A DNA stretch of 53,001 bases from Lingula anatina (GCF_001039355.2 NW_019773693.1:4173-57173), one strand, 5' to 3'. Positions 1-13,534 are shown, numbered from the stretch's first letter. Notes: generated by a model not told the origin, from the sequence alone. Program-made: numbers and translations.

Positions 1-975
1 CCATTCCCCCCCCCCCATGCCCCCCCCCCACACACACACACACACACAAACACACACCATTTCAAATACATGCGGCACTCTGGAAATCATGGTCTAGAAT
101 AAAACTTCATATCGGCCTTTACGCCTAATTTCCACATCCAACCAGAAGTTGAGATCTGAAACATGTTTGGATACAATGTACCATGAAGTGGTAATATACT
201 ACGAAGTCTCCTAAGGGTCCTTATTTTTTAACCAATGAAGTCGCCTTCTATCATGAAGTAGTAATTCTTATCCTATGAAGTGGTAATATACCATGAAGTA
301 TCTTAACATACGTCATTGGATATTTTACCAGGCGCAGGTATGTTATAATGATGATTGTTTATGCCACAATTGCCAGATTAAGATATTCTTACTAGATTTG
401 CTCAAATAATTCCTTTAAAATATATTCATTAAAGCAACGTGTTTTATCAAATGAGTAAACCAAGACATTTTATGGCAAAAGAACAAGGGACGGCAAGCAT
501 TGTGTAACGAAGGGTGTATTGAAGTCTGCTTAAATAATAAAATGGAAATATTACGATTATCGTACTACTGGTTCACATTTAAGGTGGATATCGTAACAAT
601 GTGCTCCTCCGAACCTAAAAGGGGGGTATTTGACCCACCACCCCAACCTCCGTTCCTCCATTGTCTAATTATATCTAAATCATTAACCTCGGCGAGCTTC
701 ACTTTAAATAGCCTAGATTACATTTGAAATGCGATGCCCGTACGGTGCGCGTAGCATACTGCCCGTAACACCCTTTTCGTACGGTGTCTGAGCTGAGATA
801 GACGGTGGCCGTGCAAAATCGCACGGAATCGTACAGATTTAAGACCTTGTAATGTAGGCATACTCGGCATAGCCCGTAGCTCCTTACAATTTAAAAAAAT
901 TCTTACGACAATTTCATCGCATGGCTCCCGTGTAATCTAGACTTTTCCAAACCTTCGCCTGTGTAAGGATTGTGC

Positions 976-1018
<43 letters not shown>

Positions 1019-1189
1019 CCGGTTTCGGGTTTGGTCGTGTTAATGTTGAGCACTGTCTTTACAAATAATAATGTCGAAAACGTATACCGGATGCCATTCC
1101 CCAGCAAATAGACAGCAGAATTTCTTCAGTAGAAGTTAAGTATTTATGAAAGTGGCACGCAGCTTTATTTGTGAGTAATAAGTAACTTT

Positions 1190-1233
<44 letters not shown>

Positions 1234-3006
1234 AAAAAAAAAAAAAAAAAAAAAAGCTCCACCTTATAAAAGCTAGATACAAATATTAGCTATACAGTAC
1301 TGTTATAGTGAAGAATAACGACGGTCTGGAGCTTTCGAACTTTTATTCACCGACTGCTTTTTTTCATACAATTTCGTATTTAGACTCTATTTCTCCGTAC
1401 TGATCATGCATTTACTTGTTTTATCTCCATTGTCTTTGCGTGGTTACAAGGAATTTTCCATTCTCAGCCACCATACAATATTTCCTTATTAGGTAATCTC
1501 TAAGAGACTTGTTTTCAATATAAAATATCATTTGAATTACTCATTCTTGGACCTTATCCATCCTAAGTCTGCATGTGTTTTACAGGTGTCCGAAACTTAC
1601 AAATCTATTGAGAAATTAACCAATCAAATCTAACTATTTGTGACTTTGACATGTTCCATCTTTTTCCACTACGAGAAGAATTTCTACACTTGTTATCTCT
1701 TTAAGAAATTTAACTTACACTCAATAACTCCTTATCCTTTTACTCGTTTTATTCGTCCTCGTATTCTAAAACTTTACAACATACGCTCCTTTTTCACTTT
1801 GTAAAGTAAAGCAAATACTAAATAACATAAAATTCGGAAATTACCAAAACAAATCATGTTATCTCGATAAGTAAGAGTTACCTTACATAAATCTATACCT
1901 CATGCATTAATGATCAGTGTATTTACAAATAGGACAATGTACCACTGCACTTATAGTAAAATAAGAACAAATGCAATTCCCCTGTTATTTTAAGAATGAA
2001 TCGTCAAAATCGAGTATACGTCACTTCTCGATCATCATTCATTAATAATTAATGATAATGGTTAACAGGAATATTTTAACGTCGCAGAAATAATACAGTA
2101 ACTATAACTTACTTAGTGACATTCCATGCATAATATAAGGCTTGAATAATACATATACCAAAATCTAATGGACATATAACGCTTATACTCTTCAGATATC
2201 ATAAGATAATAAGCACAACCATTTAACTTCATAAAGTTCAACGTCGCCTCAGGTGATCAAACCTTCCACGAAATATGAACAAATTGGTACACTTATCAAA
2301 TCAGATGAAAACTTTAAATGAAAATCCGGTTCTATTTGCTGTTTGTGGTATAATTAATTTATATATATACAAAATGTTTACGTAAATTTTGAAGTAACAA
2401 TAAGAAAAACGCAATCATAAAGTAATTCAAATGTTTTCACAGTACACACACCCTCATAAACCAAAAGTCCGCTCGCAAAGATCAATGCACTATGTTGATT
2501 ATATACACATTTAGCAAGTCAAATAAATTCACCTTGGATAAAAGTTAATCTGCATCATGTCCATATGGTTCAAACTTATATATATTTTACCATAGATAAT
2601 TCGTCCTATACTGAATAATAGGCTTTGTGGACTATGCTCCAAAGAATTTGAAAATGATATACATTTTATACTGAAAAGCACCATACACACAGAAAATATA
2701 CTTCTGAGACTAGACGCTACATAAATTAGAAGTAAACACTTTAAATACCTTCAACAGTGTGGCTTTTAAGTGATAAATAACATAAACCACGATACAATAT
2801 GAAAATATAAATAAATATATTCTAAACCAACCACCACCCAGTGAAGTAAATCAAATTATTATATATCCTCAGTATGATAAAAGCCACATATGTGAAAATG
2901 AGCTAGCTAGTACTAGTACCCTAGTTAAAGAATACATATCTTAAGCTCAGAGTCATTGTTAAATATACTTGAACACACATACACACACACATAAAAGCAG
3001 GAATGC

Positions 3007-3048
<42 letters not shown>

Positions 3049-3200
3049 GATTAATCACACATATGACTTACATAGCCGTTGAAGTGTAGGTCCACACAAT
3101 AACATTGCAACTGTTGCCGCGTGTCGGAAAAAAGAGAGATATGCAAAAAAATTAATAGAATTTTACAGATGCTCCTGAAGGTCAATCAATTAAGTCAAGA
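1..3200. other. AT-rich intergenic stretch with microsatellites
   Basis: No exon with a plausible start, splice sites and protein similarity was found. It holds C-runs and a (CA)n tract at about 10-57, short imperfect copies of a 'catgaagtggtaatata' motif at about 180-300, a GC-richer patch at 725-840 with the small palindrome CCGTGC-AAAATC-GCACGG, (AC)n at 978-1013, (TC)n followed by an A-run at 1192-1255, and (AAT)n at 3007-3049. Short open frames here cross simple repeats and have no coding character. Confidence 0.6.
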
Positions 3201-3206
3201 TGGTGA

Positions 3207-3212
3207 TTTATT
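3207..3212 (-). terminator. Candidate poly(A) signal of the ankyrin/death-domain gene
   Basis: TTTATT on the plus strand reads AATAAA on the minus strand, about 306 bp after the stop codon at 3518-3520. The position suits a short 3' UTR; the cleavage site itself was not identified. Confidence 0.4.
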
Positions 3213-3517
3213 AAAAGAAGGTGTAACATCCATTTTAATGTCATGAAACCGTTTTAACAAATGTTGCATATGTATACTAAGATTAGCGTTACAAATTATT
3301 TTAGTACAATGTATATGAAACAAGAAGTAGGGGCTATGATAATATCTCTGACAAAGTATTTCTTTTAACTATTAACTTATTATCATTGGAATTCTTTAAC
3401 CAAATATAATTTCCCCTAAAACACAGTTCTTATACTTTGTGCTTATAGTGCAATTTGGTTCTTACAGTGCCATTAAGCACAACTTAGTTCGTACAGTTAC
3501 ATTTTCTAATACATGCA

Positions 3518-4915
3518 CTAAACGAGTTCGTAAGTGCCGTTTCCGAAGTGACGATATTTCATCACCGCCTCAAGCTTGCTGCTGTTTCCGTCTTCTTTTC
3601 CATTTTGGATCCCAAATCCACTGGCTTTCACGTACAGGATCTTCAGGTTGTCAGAGACGTAACCTTCCAACTTCACCGGACGCATATCACCCGAGGCAGA
3701 TGGGCAGATGTCTGGCAAATCTACGGCAATTAGACGCTGGTATTCTTCCGCGGACATTTCACTCACTTTGCGCAGCTCCTCTACATAGTGCTGCTCGATG
3801 ACTTCTACAGGGAGAAAAAACTAACTTCAGACGATATAGAAATGCTGGAACTTTTTCAGTGACATTTTTTAATCGTGGGAAACACAGGGTCATTATTTTA
3901 AGAAGCCATGTATGGTTGGATCCTTGTGGACACACACGCATACACACGTGCACACACAGAGAGGCACGCACACACAAAAAAAGGTGAGTCCAATCTGATT
4001 CCTTTCAGAGTGGGGAGAGAAACACCCTAAATAGCAAACAGAAGCATTATTTTTACCCTCAGTAAATCGAAACAGTTTTGAGTTTTTGTCATGAATATTT
4101 GAAGAATCATGTGTGTTTTGTTGATTTTTGATTTACCTGCCGTCTTAACTAATTCTGCAGCTTTTAAAGCGTCAATTAACATTTTCACTGACGCTTCTGA
4201 TTTCTTATTTCTCCACAAAGAAAGGATCTGGAAGCGTTGCTCCAAAGGGTTGAATTGGTGTGTCATATCAATGTCGTCTATTTCTATATCTCCTATGCCA
4301 AGGTGATATCTAGCCAACATGCGGCAATCGTCCAGTTTGATGTGATCACACAGCTTGAGGAAGGCTCTCTTAAGGAGGTGGTCCTGATGAAGAGAACGAA
4401 AAAAGGAAAAGAGAAGGAAATATATTATTACAAACCAACACAATAAACTGGATACTAAATACATTATGCGATCATTTAAATTATACATAAGTCGCCGCAT
4501 CTTTAATGGGAAAGAGTGAATAGTTTTTAGATTTTTTTTATAAAACAGAAAATCTGGATTTGAGAGATATACTGTGTTTTTCTTCAATGACACCTCATGT
4601 TACTGTATAAAAACTGTATTGAGGACATACCGCAACCTTGTAAAAATAAAATAAAAATAATAATAATAACAGTAATAAATAAATAAATAAATAAATAAAT
4701 AAAATGACAGAAGGATTTTTATTAGGGTATTTAAGGTTGCTGTAGAAATGTTTGCTAAAAAATCTGGCATACCTGAACACCTGGGTTGTTAAATCTACAC
4801 AGGTATTCTGCAATCACAGTTAGGCCCTTCTTTTTTGCAAGCGTGTACGGGGTTAATTCCCTCTATAAATAAGAAAAAAGTTGATCTTACCCTAGAGTGT
4901 CTATTCATACATCCC

Positions 4916-4950
<35 letters not shown>

Positions 4951-7900
4951 AGATACTGTTTATCACGTGTATCAAGTTAATATTAGAATAATTAAGTAAA
5001 GGTCAGGGTAAAAAATTCTAAATCGACCAATCTTTTAAACATTATATAAAAAGGCAGGCCTACGTTGAGCCTGGACTGCAGCGCATATCCAATAGTATAT
5101 ACATTTTAGCTAGTATTATTTATTTTGCTTTACTTTTGTTTACTTTCGGCAAATTAAGATGTCAGACAAAGAGTATATAAGAATGGAGAAATGATGTATT
5201 GCCAAGTTGTTTTATAAATGACAGCCGACACACACCCAAGCATATGTCTTTTAACACACTAACCCAATCTGATACGTTGGGATCCGCCCCGTGCTGGAGG
5301 AGAAGCTGGATACACTGTGTAGCACCATGTTCTGCAGCCAAGTGTAGTGGTGAACGTCCTATCTGTGGGTTTTAAAAACGTGACAATTTTGATGTATAAT
5401 TAGTTGATTTTAATTAGTCATATTTCATTATTTTATTTTCACATAGTTCACTGTTTGTAAATAGTGTTTATGATTGGTCATTAGGCCTTATAATAATAGC
5501 TATTCTAAGTCAGTAATTATCAATTGTATAAAGGACGTTTAATGTATATGTATATGTTGCTGTTGTGATGAGAAACTGTAAGATTTGGCTGCAAAATAAA
5601 TGTCACAGTGAATTGATATAATGTTTTAATACTTAAGTTCAAAAAAGGCACAAACCCAAGCATACGTGGACTCACTTACCGCATCCTGTTTATTGGGATT
5701 AGCCTTATGTTGGAGGAGAAGCTGGACACATTGTGTGGCACCTCGCTGTGCAGCCCAGTGTAGTGGTGTACGTCCACGTGCACTCTGTGGATTCAAAAAT
5801 TATGATAATTTTAATGCAAAATATGTCTTTATTTTATGATCATTCGTCTATATTCTCATATAATTTAACAATTTACTGTATATCAATAGGGTTAATGTAT
5901 GACATTTAGACCTTACTTATTGATTTTAGTCCGGATCATTTTGCGATATGAAATTTAAAGATTTGGCAACAAAATTGTGTAAATAAATGTGATTTAAAGT
6001 TACATACAATGTATTCACAGTAATGTTAAAACAGCGTACATACCAGTAGGAAAAAACTCTTCCCTTCGCACTGTATATTGGGATCAGCCCCGTGCTGTAG
6101 GAAGAGCTGGACACACTGTGTGTTACCTTGCTTTGCAGCGCAGAGAAGTGGTGTACATCCTAACTGTGGATTTTAAAAACGTGATTACTTTGATGCATAA
6201 TTAGCTTTTTTTATTAGTCATATTTTATTTTAACACAGCCCACTTTTTGTAAGTAGTATTTATGGGTGGTCATCAGGCCTTATAATAGTAGCTATTCTAA
6301 GTCCTTTATTATCAATTGTAGGAACGACTTTAAATTTGCTTTTGTCATGGGATATTATAGAATACGGAAGCAAACTATGTGTCTTAGTGAATGTGATTTT
6401 TTAAAGTTTGATGATAATTTTGATGCAACATCTGTCTTTATTTTATAATAATTAGTCTATATTCTTATATAGTTAAACAATCTACTGTATGTAAACAGGT
6501 TTATTTATGATCATTACACCTTACTAATTGATTTAAATGCGGAATATTTTGCGATGTGTCAATGAATGTGATTTAAAGTAAAATACAATGTATTGATAGT
6601 AATGTTATAACAACGTACATGCCATGACATCCCTTCGCACTGTACATTGGGATTTGCCCCGTGCTGAAGGAGAAGCTGGACACACTGTGTGGCACCTCGC
6701 TCTGAAGCCAAGTGTAGTGGTGAACGTCCCCACTGTGGGTTTTAAAAACGTGATTATTTGGGTGCATTATAAGTTATTTTATAATTTATAATTATTATTT
6801 TATAATTAGTGTGTGTTCATTTTCACACAGTCCACTGTTTGTAAATAATGTTTATGGCTGGTCATAAAGCCTTATAATAATAGATATTCCAAGTCCGTAA
6901 TTATCAATTGTAGAAAGGACGTCAAATGTATTTTGCTGTTGTCATGGGAAATTGTAAGATTTGGCAGCAAAAAAAGTGTAACAGTGAATATTTTCTTAAG
7001 TTTGATATAATGTTTAAATACGTAAGTTAAAACAGGGCACACACTCCATGTAAATGTCCACTCGCATACTTACCTCATCCTGTATGTTGGGATCTGCCCC
7101 GTGCTGGAGGAGAAGCTGGACACACTGTGTGTTACCTTGCTTTGCAGCCAAGAGAAGTGGTGTACGTCCACGTACACTCTGTGGATTCAAATATAATGAT
7201 AATTTTGATGCAACATCTGTCTTTATTTTATAATAATTAGTCTATATTCTTATATAGTTAAACAATCTACTGTATGTAAACAGGTTTATTTATGATCATT
7301 ACACCTTACTAATTGATTTAAATGCGGAATATTTTGCGATGTGTCAATGAATGTGATTTAAAATAAAATACAATGTATTGATAGTAATGTTATAACAACG
7401 TACACGCCATGATATCCCTTCGCACTGTACATTGGGATTTGCCCCGTGCTGAAGGAGAAGCTGGACACACTGTGTGGCACCTCGCTCTGAAGCCAAGTGT
7501 AGTGGTGAACGTCCGCACTGTGGGTTTTAAAAACGTGATTATTTGGGTGCATTATAAGTTATTTTATAATTTATAATTATTATTTTATAATTAGTCCGTG
7601 TTCATTTTCACACAGTCCACTGTTTGTAAATAATGTTTATGACTAGTCATAAAGCCTTTTTATAAAAATTATTCCAAGTCCGTAATTATCAATTGTAGGA
7701 AGGATGTTGAATGTATGTTGCTTTTGTGATGGGAAATTGTAAGATACGGCAGCAAAATAAATCTCACAGTGACATTTTTAAATGTTTGATATAATGTTTT
7801 AATAGAGAAGTTTAAACAGACCACACACCTCAAGCACATTTCCTCGCATACTTACCCCGTCCTGTACATTGGGATCCGCCCCGTGCTGGAGGAGAAGCTG

Positions 7901-8691
7901 GACACACTTTGTGGCACCTTGCTCTGCATCCAAGTGTAGTGGTGTACGTCCATCTTCACCCTGTGGATTCGAAAATTATGTTAACTTTGATGCAAAATCT
8001 TTCTTTATTTTATGATAATTAGTCTTTATTATTACATAATTAAACAATCTACTGTATGTAAACTGGGTTAATGTATGATCATTAGACCTTAATAATATTG
8101 ATTTTAGTCCGGAATATTTTGTGATATAAAATTGTAAGATTTGGCAATAAATAATATGTCAATGAATGTAATTTAAAGTAACATACAATGTATTCATAGT
8201 AATATTAAACAGCGTACGCCCCATAGCCTTGTAAACAATCCTTTCCTTTTGCCCTGTATATTAGGATCCGCCCCGTGCTGGAGGAGAAGCTGGACACACT
8301 GTGTGGCATCTTGCTTTACAGCCAAGTGTAGTAGTGAACTTCCTAACTGTGGGTTTGAAAATATGCAGCTTTTTCTTAGCAAAATTATCCTTAATAAATA
8401 AGTACACCATATTTATTAATAGAGAATTAAATTAATTTAATTCGTAAATTAAATTAAGTCATGATATTAAGCCCTACGTTTCTATAATTCTTGTCTTAAA
8501 AATAGTTACTTTAGGTTCAATCAAGTTTTAGCTAGTGGACGTCAAAGCATTTCACATTTTGATTAGACACTGAAAGATTAATTCATTACCTCGTCAGTTG
8601 TGTTGACATCCAAGGTCCCGGCTCTCAGTAGGTTCGTTAACTTCTGCAAGTCTCCGTCCGCAGCAGCTTGGCAGAGATCCATTACAGACAT
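3518..8691 (-). CDS. Ankyrin-repeat protein with C-terminal death domain (12 coding exons)
   Basis: Coding exons in transcript order are 8691-8590, 8346-8218, 7960-7856, 7517-7404, 7178-7074, 6732-6619, 6163-6044, 5784-5680, 5362-5264, 4862-4773, 4383-4137 and 3804-3518. All junctions keep phase, giving 538 residues. The start MSVMDLCQAAADGD lies 22 bases inside an exon whose acceptor is TTCTTCAG, so a leader exon precedes it. Residues 35-331 are eight single-exon ankyrin repeats of the form TPLHLAA..G.TQCVQLLLQHGADPN; exon 10 is a degenerate capping repeat. Exon 11 encodes a death domain: LKRAFLKLCDHI, LARYHLGIGDIEID, and an RFQILSLWRN helix ending in LIDALKAAELV. The last about 90 residues have no recognised fold. 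Ankyrin/death proteins such as the ANKDD1 class are presumed cytosolic adaptors; a role in apoptosis or immune signalling is inference. Several repeats carry 3-8 extra residues at their exon ends. Confidence 0.85.
5264..8346 (-). repeat. Tandem array of duplicated ankyrin exons, period about 785 bp
   Basis: Exons and introns are duplicated together. Two exon types alternate: type 2 (8218-8346, 7404-7517, 6619-6732, 6044-6163, 5264-5362) and type 1 (7856-7960, 7074-7178, 5680-5784). The blocks at about 6405-6765 and 7190-7550 are nearly identical at an offset of 785 bp, including intron sequence, which indicates recent duplication. Every exon starts and ends in phase 0, so a change in copy number leaves the frame intact. 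The type 1 exon expected between 6163 and 6619 is missing. Confidence 0.9.
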
Positions 8692-9179
8692 CCTGGCAGT
8701 TGACTTAATTCTCTGAAGAACACATGAAAAGTATTTATAGTACATAAGAACTATTTTATCCTAAATTGATTTAGATATACCTGTTAGAATTTATAGTCTT
8801 ATTGATAAGTTACGTACTGCTGCCTGCCATTTTTTTGGCGATTTTTTTTGTTAGCTAGTTAATTAGATAGTTATGGAAACCACTGTCCCTACAATAACTA
8901 TGGTTTTGAAGTAATAATTCTGTACACCCCTCATAAAGTGTATTGAATTCTTGAACAAACACAGTGTGATTGGCTACCTCTACATCTTCTGGCAATATGT
9001 TTCACCCCCTATCTATATTCTTACAATCATTATGTTACTTTATATTTTTGTTATCTTTAAATTATGCTCGGTTGTTCAACAACTCAGTATTGTTATTCAG
9101 TGCATTGTTAATAGTAGATTTATCAACATGTTGTTGATAATGGATTGAGATGAACTGGATCAATATTATCTTAACATTC

Positions 9180-9895
9180 TTGAGTGAGGAGTGCAGTAGA
9201 CACGTTTTCATTATTTTATCTCAACAATATTATAAGTGCCTCGGCCGAATGTAAGAGTATTTTGCAAGATCTGGCGGAATTTTTAGGAAAATCCCAGAGC
9301 CTATGGGCAGTCCAAAGAAAGAGCAGACAATTATCCGCATAAACGTGCTTCTTCAATATAACGGCCTCTTCTCTAATGGGTTTAGAAATGAACGACAACC
9401 TTTGGAAATTGTCTCATATCTAAATATTCCCATACACCGCACTTACTGTAACATATTTCCCAATACTTAGCTAAACATTCAACTAAAACGGACAACTTTT
9501 AATTACATTATTAGTAGAAATAGAGGAGACGTTTTACTCATCTGAACCGGAGAAGTTATATGCAAAGTGTGTCGGCGCAAGCCCACCTCACATTATCCTC
9601 TACGTAAACAACAGGGCGAGAGCGTCATTGGTAATCTCTTGTATTGGGTGGTCGTATTCTTTTATAACGAAGGCCTTATTGTATCACAATAGACATAAAT
9701 ATTACTAATAAAGCTATTCTTTACAACAAATCATGCAAAATTTAATTTCGTCACATTTACTTACCGGAGATGCAAAAAGCGTCTTCCCTCTTTTGCTTTT
9801 AGATTAAAAGTGTAGGATATTCTTATCAGTCACGAGGCAAGTCGAAGGCGATCTGATAACGTAAGGGTCATAAAGACGTAAAATTGCGATTGAAT
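9180..9895. repeat. Left copy of a diverged about 0.7-kb direct duplication
   Basis: Shared landmarks with 10979-11685 occur in the same order: gagtgaggagtgc, agtattttgcaa, gggcagtccaaagaaa, acctttggaaat, ttacaacaaatcatgcaaaa, the leader-exon donor, and agtcacg..caagtc. The copies are about 1.8 kb apart and are separated by a (TA)n tract containing the 620-N gap. Divergence is substantial, so the duplication is not an assembly artefact of identical haplotypes. Confidence 0.75.
9765..9880 (-). promoter_or_regulatory. Candidate 5' noncoding leader exon A of the ankyrin gene
   Basis: On the minus strand this segment ends in ATCTCCG followed by the strong donor GTAAGTAAATG (donor at 9764-9759), and lies 1.05 kb upstream of the first coding exon, whose acceptor is at 8713. 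It contains no frame opening into that exon, so it would be untranslated. A diverged copy with its own donor lies at 11562. The transcription start is unknown; the right-hand limit given is approximate. Confidence 0.45.
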
Positions 9896-9913
9896 AGATG
9901 CATAACTGCTTAT

Positions 9914-10760
<847 letters not shown>

Positions 10761-10978
10761 GGAGTCCATTATATGGCGATTTATGTGCATTTAATTAAGG
10801 CTAAATGAGAAATGAAAGTGGCCTGTATGTTGCAATTGGCTATCACAATGTCATGATTTTACATATCTTCTGTCAGTGTTTTTAAATTAGTCGCGTGTGT
10901 AAAGGGGGTTTTTCTTCGTAATATGATTTAACTAGCGATTTCGATCAGTATCGAATAGCAAACCTTTTATGGCATTTT

Positions 10979-11685
10979 TGAGTGAGGAGTGCTGTAGCTC
11001 ACGTTTGCCTCATGTTATCTGACAACATTTTGCAACGTCCGGGATGCAAGGGTATTTTGCAATATATGGGGAAATTTCTAGGGGAAACCCCTTTCCGCAC
11101 AGTCTATGGACAGTCCAAAGAGAAAAGAATCAATTGTCCGAATAAACGTATTTAATCTAACAACCTCTTCTCAAATGAGTTAAGAGTGAATTTCCAAAGT
11201 TTGCCGACGACCTTTGGAAATATAAATATTGTTACAGGGGATTGTCCATGATCTTCCCAGCCACCGAAACATGTATCTCCACTCAATATTTTAAATTCCT
11301 CATATATCTCAATATTGGTAGAAACAAGCGACGTTTCACATCAAAGAATCGTTTCACACAGGTGATCTGAAGTTATACGAAAACATACTACGGCAATGCG
11401 CCCCGATTTTCAACGTATGAGCAAAAGCGAGATGACTTCTAATAAGTCACTCTTCTTCTTTTAGAAAGACGAATATTTATAGGAATGGCAGTAGATATTA
11501 ATTACGAAGATACACTTTACAACAAATCATGCAAAATCTGATTTTTATCACTCCAACCTACCCGAGGTGTCAATGGCGTCCTCTTTCTCTTTTGTCTTGA
11601 AATAATCAGCTCAGAATATTTTCGGTTAGTCACGGGACAGGTCAAGGGCAATGAGATAACGCTGGGTTCATAAAATTATGAGAAT
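10979..11685. repeat. Right copy of the about 0.7-kb duplication, with leader exon B
   Basis: This pairs with 9180-9895. On the minus strand the position homologous to leader exon A ends CACCTCGG and is followed by GTAGGTTGG (donor at 11561-11556), so the splice donor is conserved although flanking bases changed. It could be an alternative promoter and first exon for the ankyrin gene, or a decayed copy. Confidence 0.6.
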
Positions 11686-12116
11686 AACTGCACTAGTTTC
11701 CCAACCTTTGGATAATGCAGAAAATGTTGAATTGTGCTTTAATTTATGCGTAATTTTTTATTGGGGAATAAATATATTGTTACGAGTTCTTATTTATTAC
11801 ATTCAAAATCCCGCTCTATGTCACATGATACCAGGTGTCGTGCGAAACAAAATACTAAGATCATAGGAGTTTGAGATCGAAGGCTGGTGTGTTATCGTCT
11901 TCTTCTGATAACATATTTTTATATTCACTAGAAAGATTACATGTAGTTCATAGTGTTTTACAGTCGTAAGGTCCCAGTATATTCGTGTTATTATCGGTTA
12001 TTCAATATAACATTATGTCTGATTTGCTCAGTGGGCCTATTTTCTTTCATATCATCTCAGGTTTTCTTTAAAGCAGTCCGTTTACGCAGGCTCTAATTCT
12101 TAAAACCTTAAAAATC

Positions 12117-12846
12117 TCATTTTCTTTTCAGGCAATCCAGAGAAGCCATCATGCGCGATAAAATTCGTTCTTTCTTCAGTTGTGGAAAAATCTCAGAGAA
12201 CGGAATTGTATTCTCCGTTTTATACTCCCGTTCATTTGTCCTCTTTCCTCTGTTAATTGAAAACTTTCCCTGGCGTTTTGGTGGATCTGAAACGCAATTG
12301 GGAGCTGTGACTCATTCAGCAACATCTACTTTATGAAATAACATATGCATGCGTTATCATGTTAGACTGAACTGTGTCAAAATTGATATTGAAAAATTTA
12401 AAAATCTAATGACGGCAACAATGACTTAATGCGATTTTTAAAGAGATTTTGCCAGCTGAATTCAATGGTATTTATGTGTACAATGAATCGGATAACTCGT
12501 GTGTTTAACTTTTAACTAAATGACTAACTAATTAACTAATTAAAAAATAAATAAATAGAAAGAAAAGCACCTGCAAATTTAACCGGATACCTGTCACCGA
12601 ACATCACCTCTCTGAAGGTTGCGACATGTTGGCGAGGTATCATTACTCTGTCAGCACTGAATAATGAGTTGTCATCAAGGTCTAATTCTGGTTCACCGCG
12701 AGACCAGTCTTCAACCACCAAGCCATGACTTGCCTCCATATGAAAGCAATAATATGATAATTGACATGTTGTTTGTGTACATTATTTTTTTCAAAGTGGG
12801 CAAGGTTTCAATTTCTTTCTTTCTTTCTTCCTATTTCATTTTATTT

Positions 12847-12889
<43 letters not shown>

Positions 12890-13534
12890 TTATTATTATT
12901 TTTGAAGAGGTGGGTGAATAGGGAATAGGAGAAGAAGAGATGGTGGGGGGGGGGGGAGAGGGGGGTCAATTCTGCGGCTTCCTCTAACCAATTGCAAGTA
13001 AATTAATTTCAGTTAAGGTGGAGAAAGGAAGAAAAAAACAGCTCAATACTAAAGGTAAATATCGAGGAAATATAATTGAAATTTGAGTTTGACTTCTTCC
13101 TCAAATCTCTTTCTTTGCTTTGGCACACATTTATGTGCACTGTTTAATAAATGGTTGCATACTTTAAAATGGCGGGTCGGTCGGTGCTCCTCCAATGATT
13201 TAAAGAATCTAAGGGTGCTTTGTTCACAAATTAAAGCGCTGATAATGGTGCCTTGAATAAAGCAAACATATTAAACAGAGGTACAAACTCCGAGTGTATT
13301 GAAACGTTCTAATCGAATAAACAGTATTCAAACGGACCTAAAAGAATAACTAAAAAACCTTTCACTTACTTAGAAAGAAATCATAAAAATTAAGAAATTC
13401 ACCTGACTTTGACTTCCGTAGAAACTGTCGAGATTTTCTTCACTGACCAATACCGCGTAACCTGCAGCAGAGGAGGCCACGTTCAATAAAAATAATATAG
13501 GAAACATAATTTCGCGCATTGCTCCAACAGTCAT
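12117..13534 (-). CDS. Small secreted protein, candidate neuropeptide precursor (3 exons)
   Basis: Exon 1 (13534-13403) encodes 44 residues starting MTVGAMREIM, then a hydrophobic run FPILFLLNVASSAAG typical of a signal peptide, probably cut near residue 25. Exon 2 (12733-12571) continues ASHGLVVEDWSRG and ends KFA before a CAG|GTGCTT donor. Exon 3 (12286-12117), after a GTTTCAG acceptor, joins in phase and runs to TGA. The total is 154 residues. Exon 3 contains PPKR, then QGKFSINR, then GKR: an octapeptide bracketed by dibasic sites with a C-terminal Gly, the usual amidation donor. KK and KRK follow near the C terminus. Known: prohormone convertases cut after KR, and PAM enzymes amidate at Gly. 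Inferred: a secreted peptide precursor. It matches no family I can name. An alternative exon 2 donor (GACAG|GTATCC) joins exon 3 out of frame. The exon 2 acceptor has a weak pyrimidine tract. Confidence 0.5.
12842..12892. repeat. (TTTA)n microsatellite in intron 1 of the secreted-protein gene
   Basis: Twelve or so TTTA units are followed by TTATTATT; a G-run and GA-rich patch follow at about 12905-12965. Confidence 0.9.

Noticed and set aside
1059-1262. 67-codon minus-strand frame with Phe-run and Arg-Glu repeats
   Set aside because: It is produced by the poly(A) and (TC)n microsatellites at 1192-1255.
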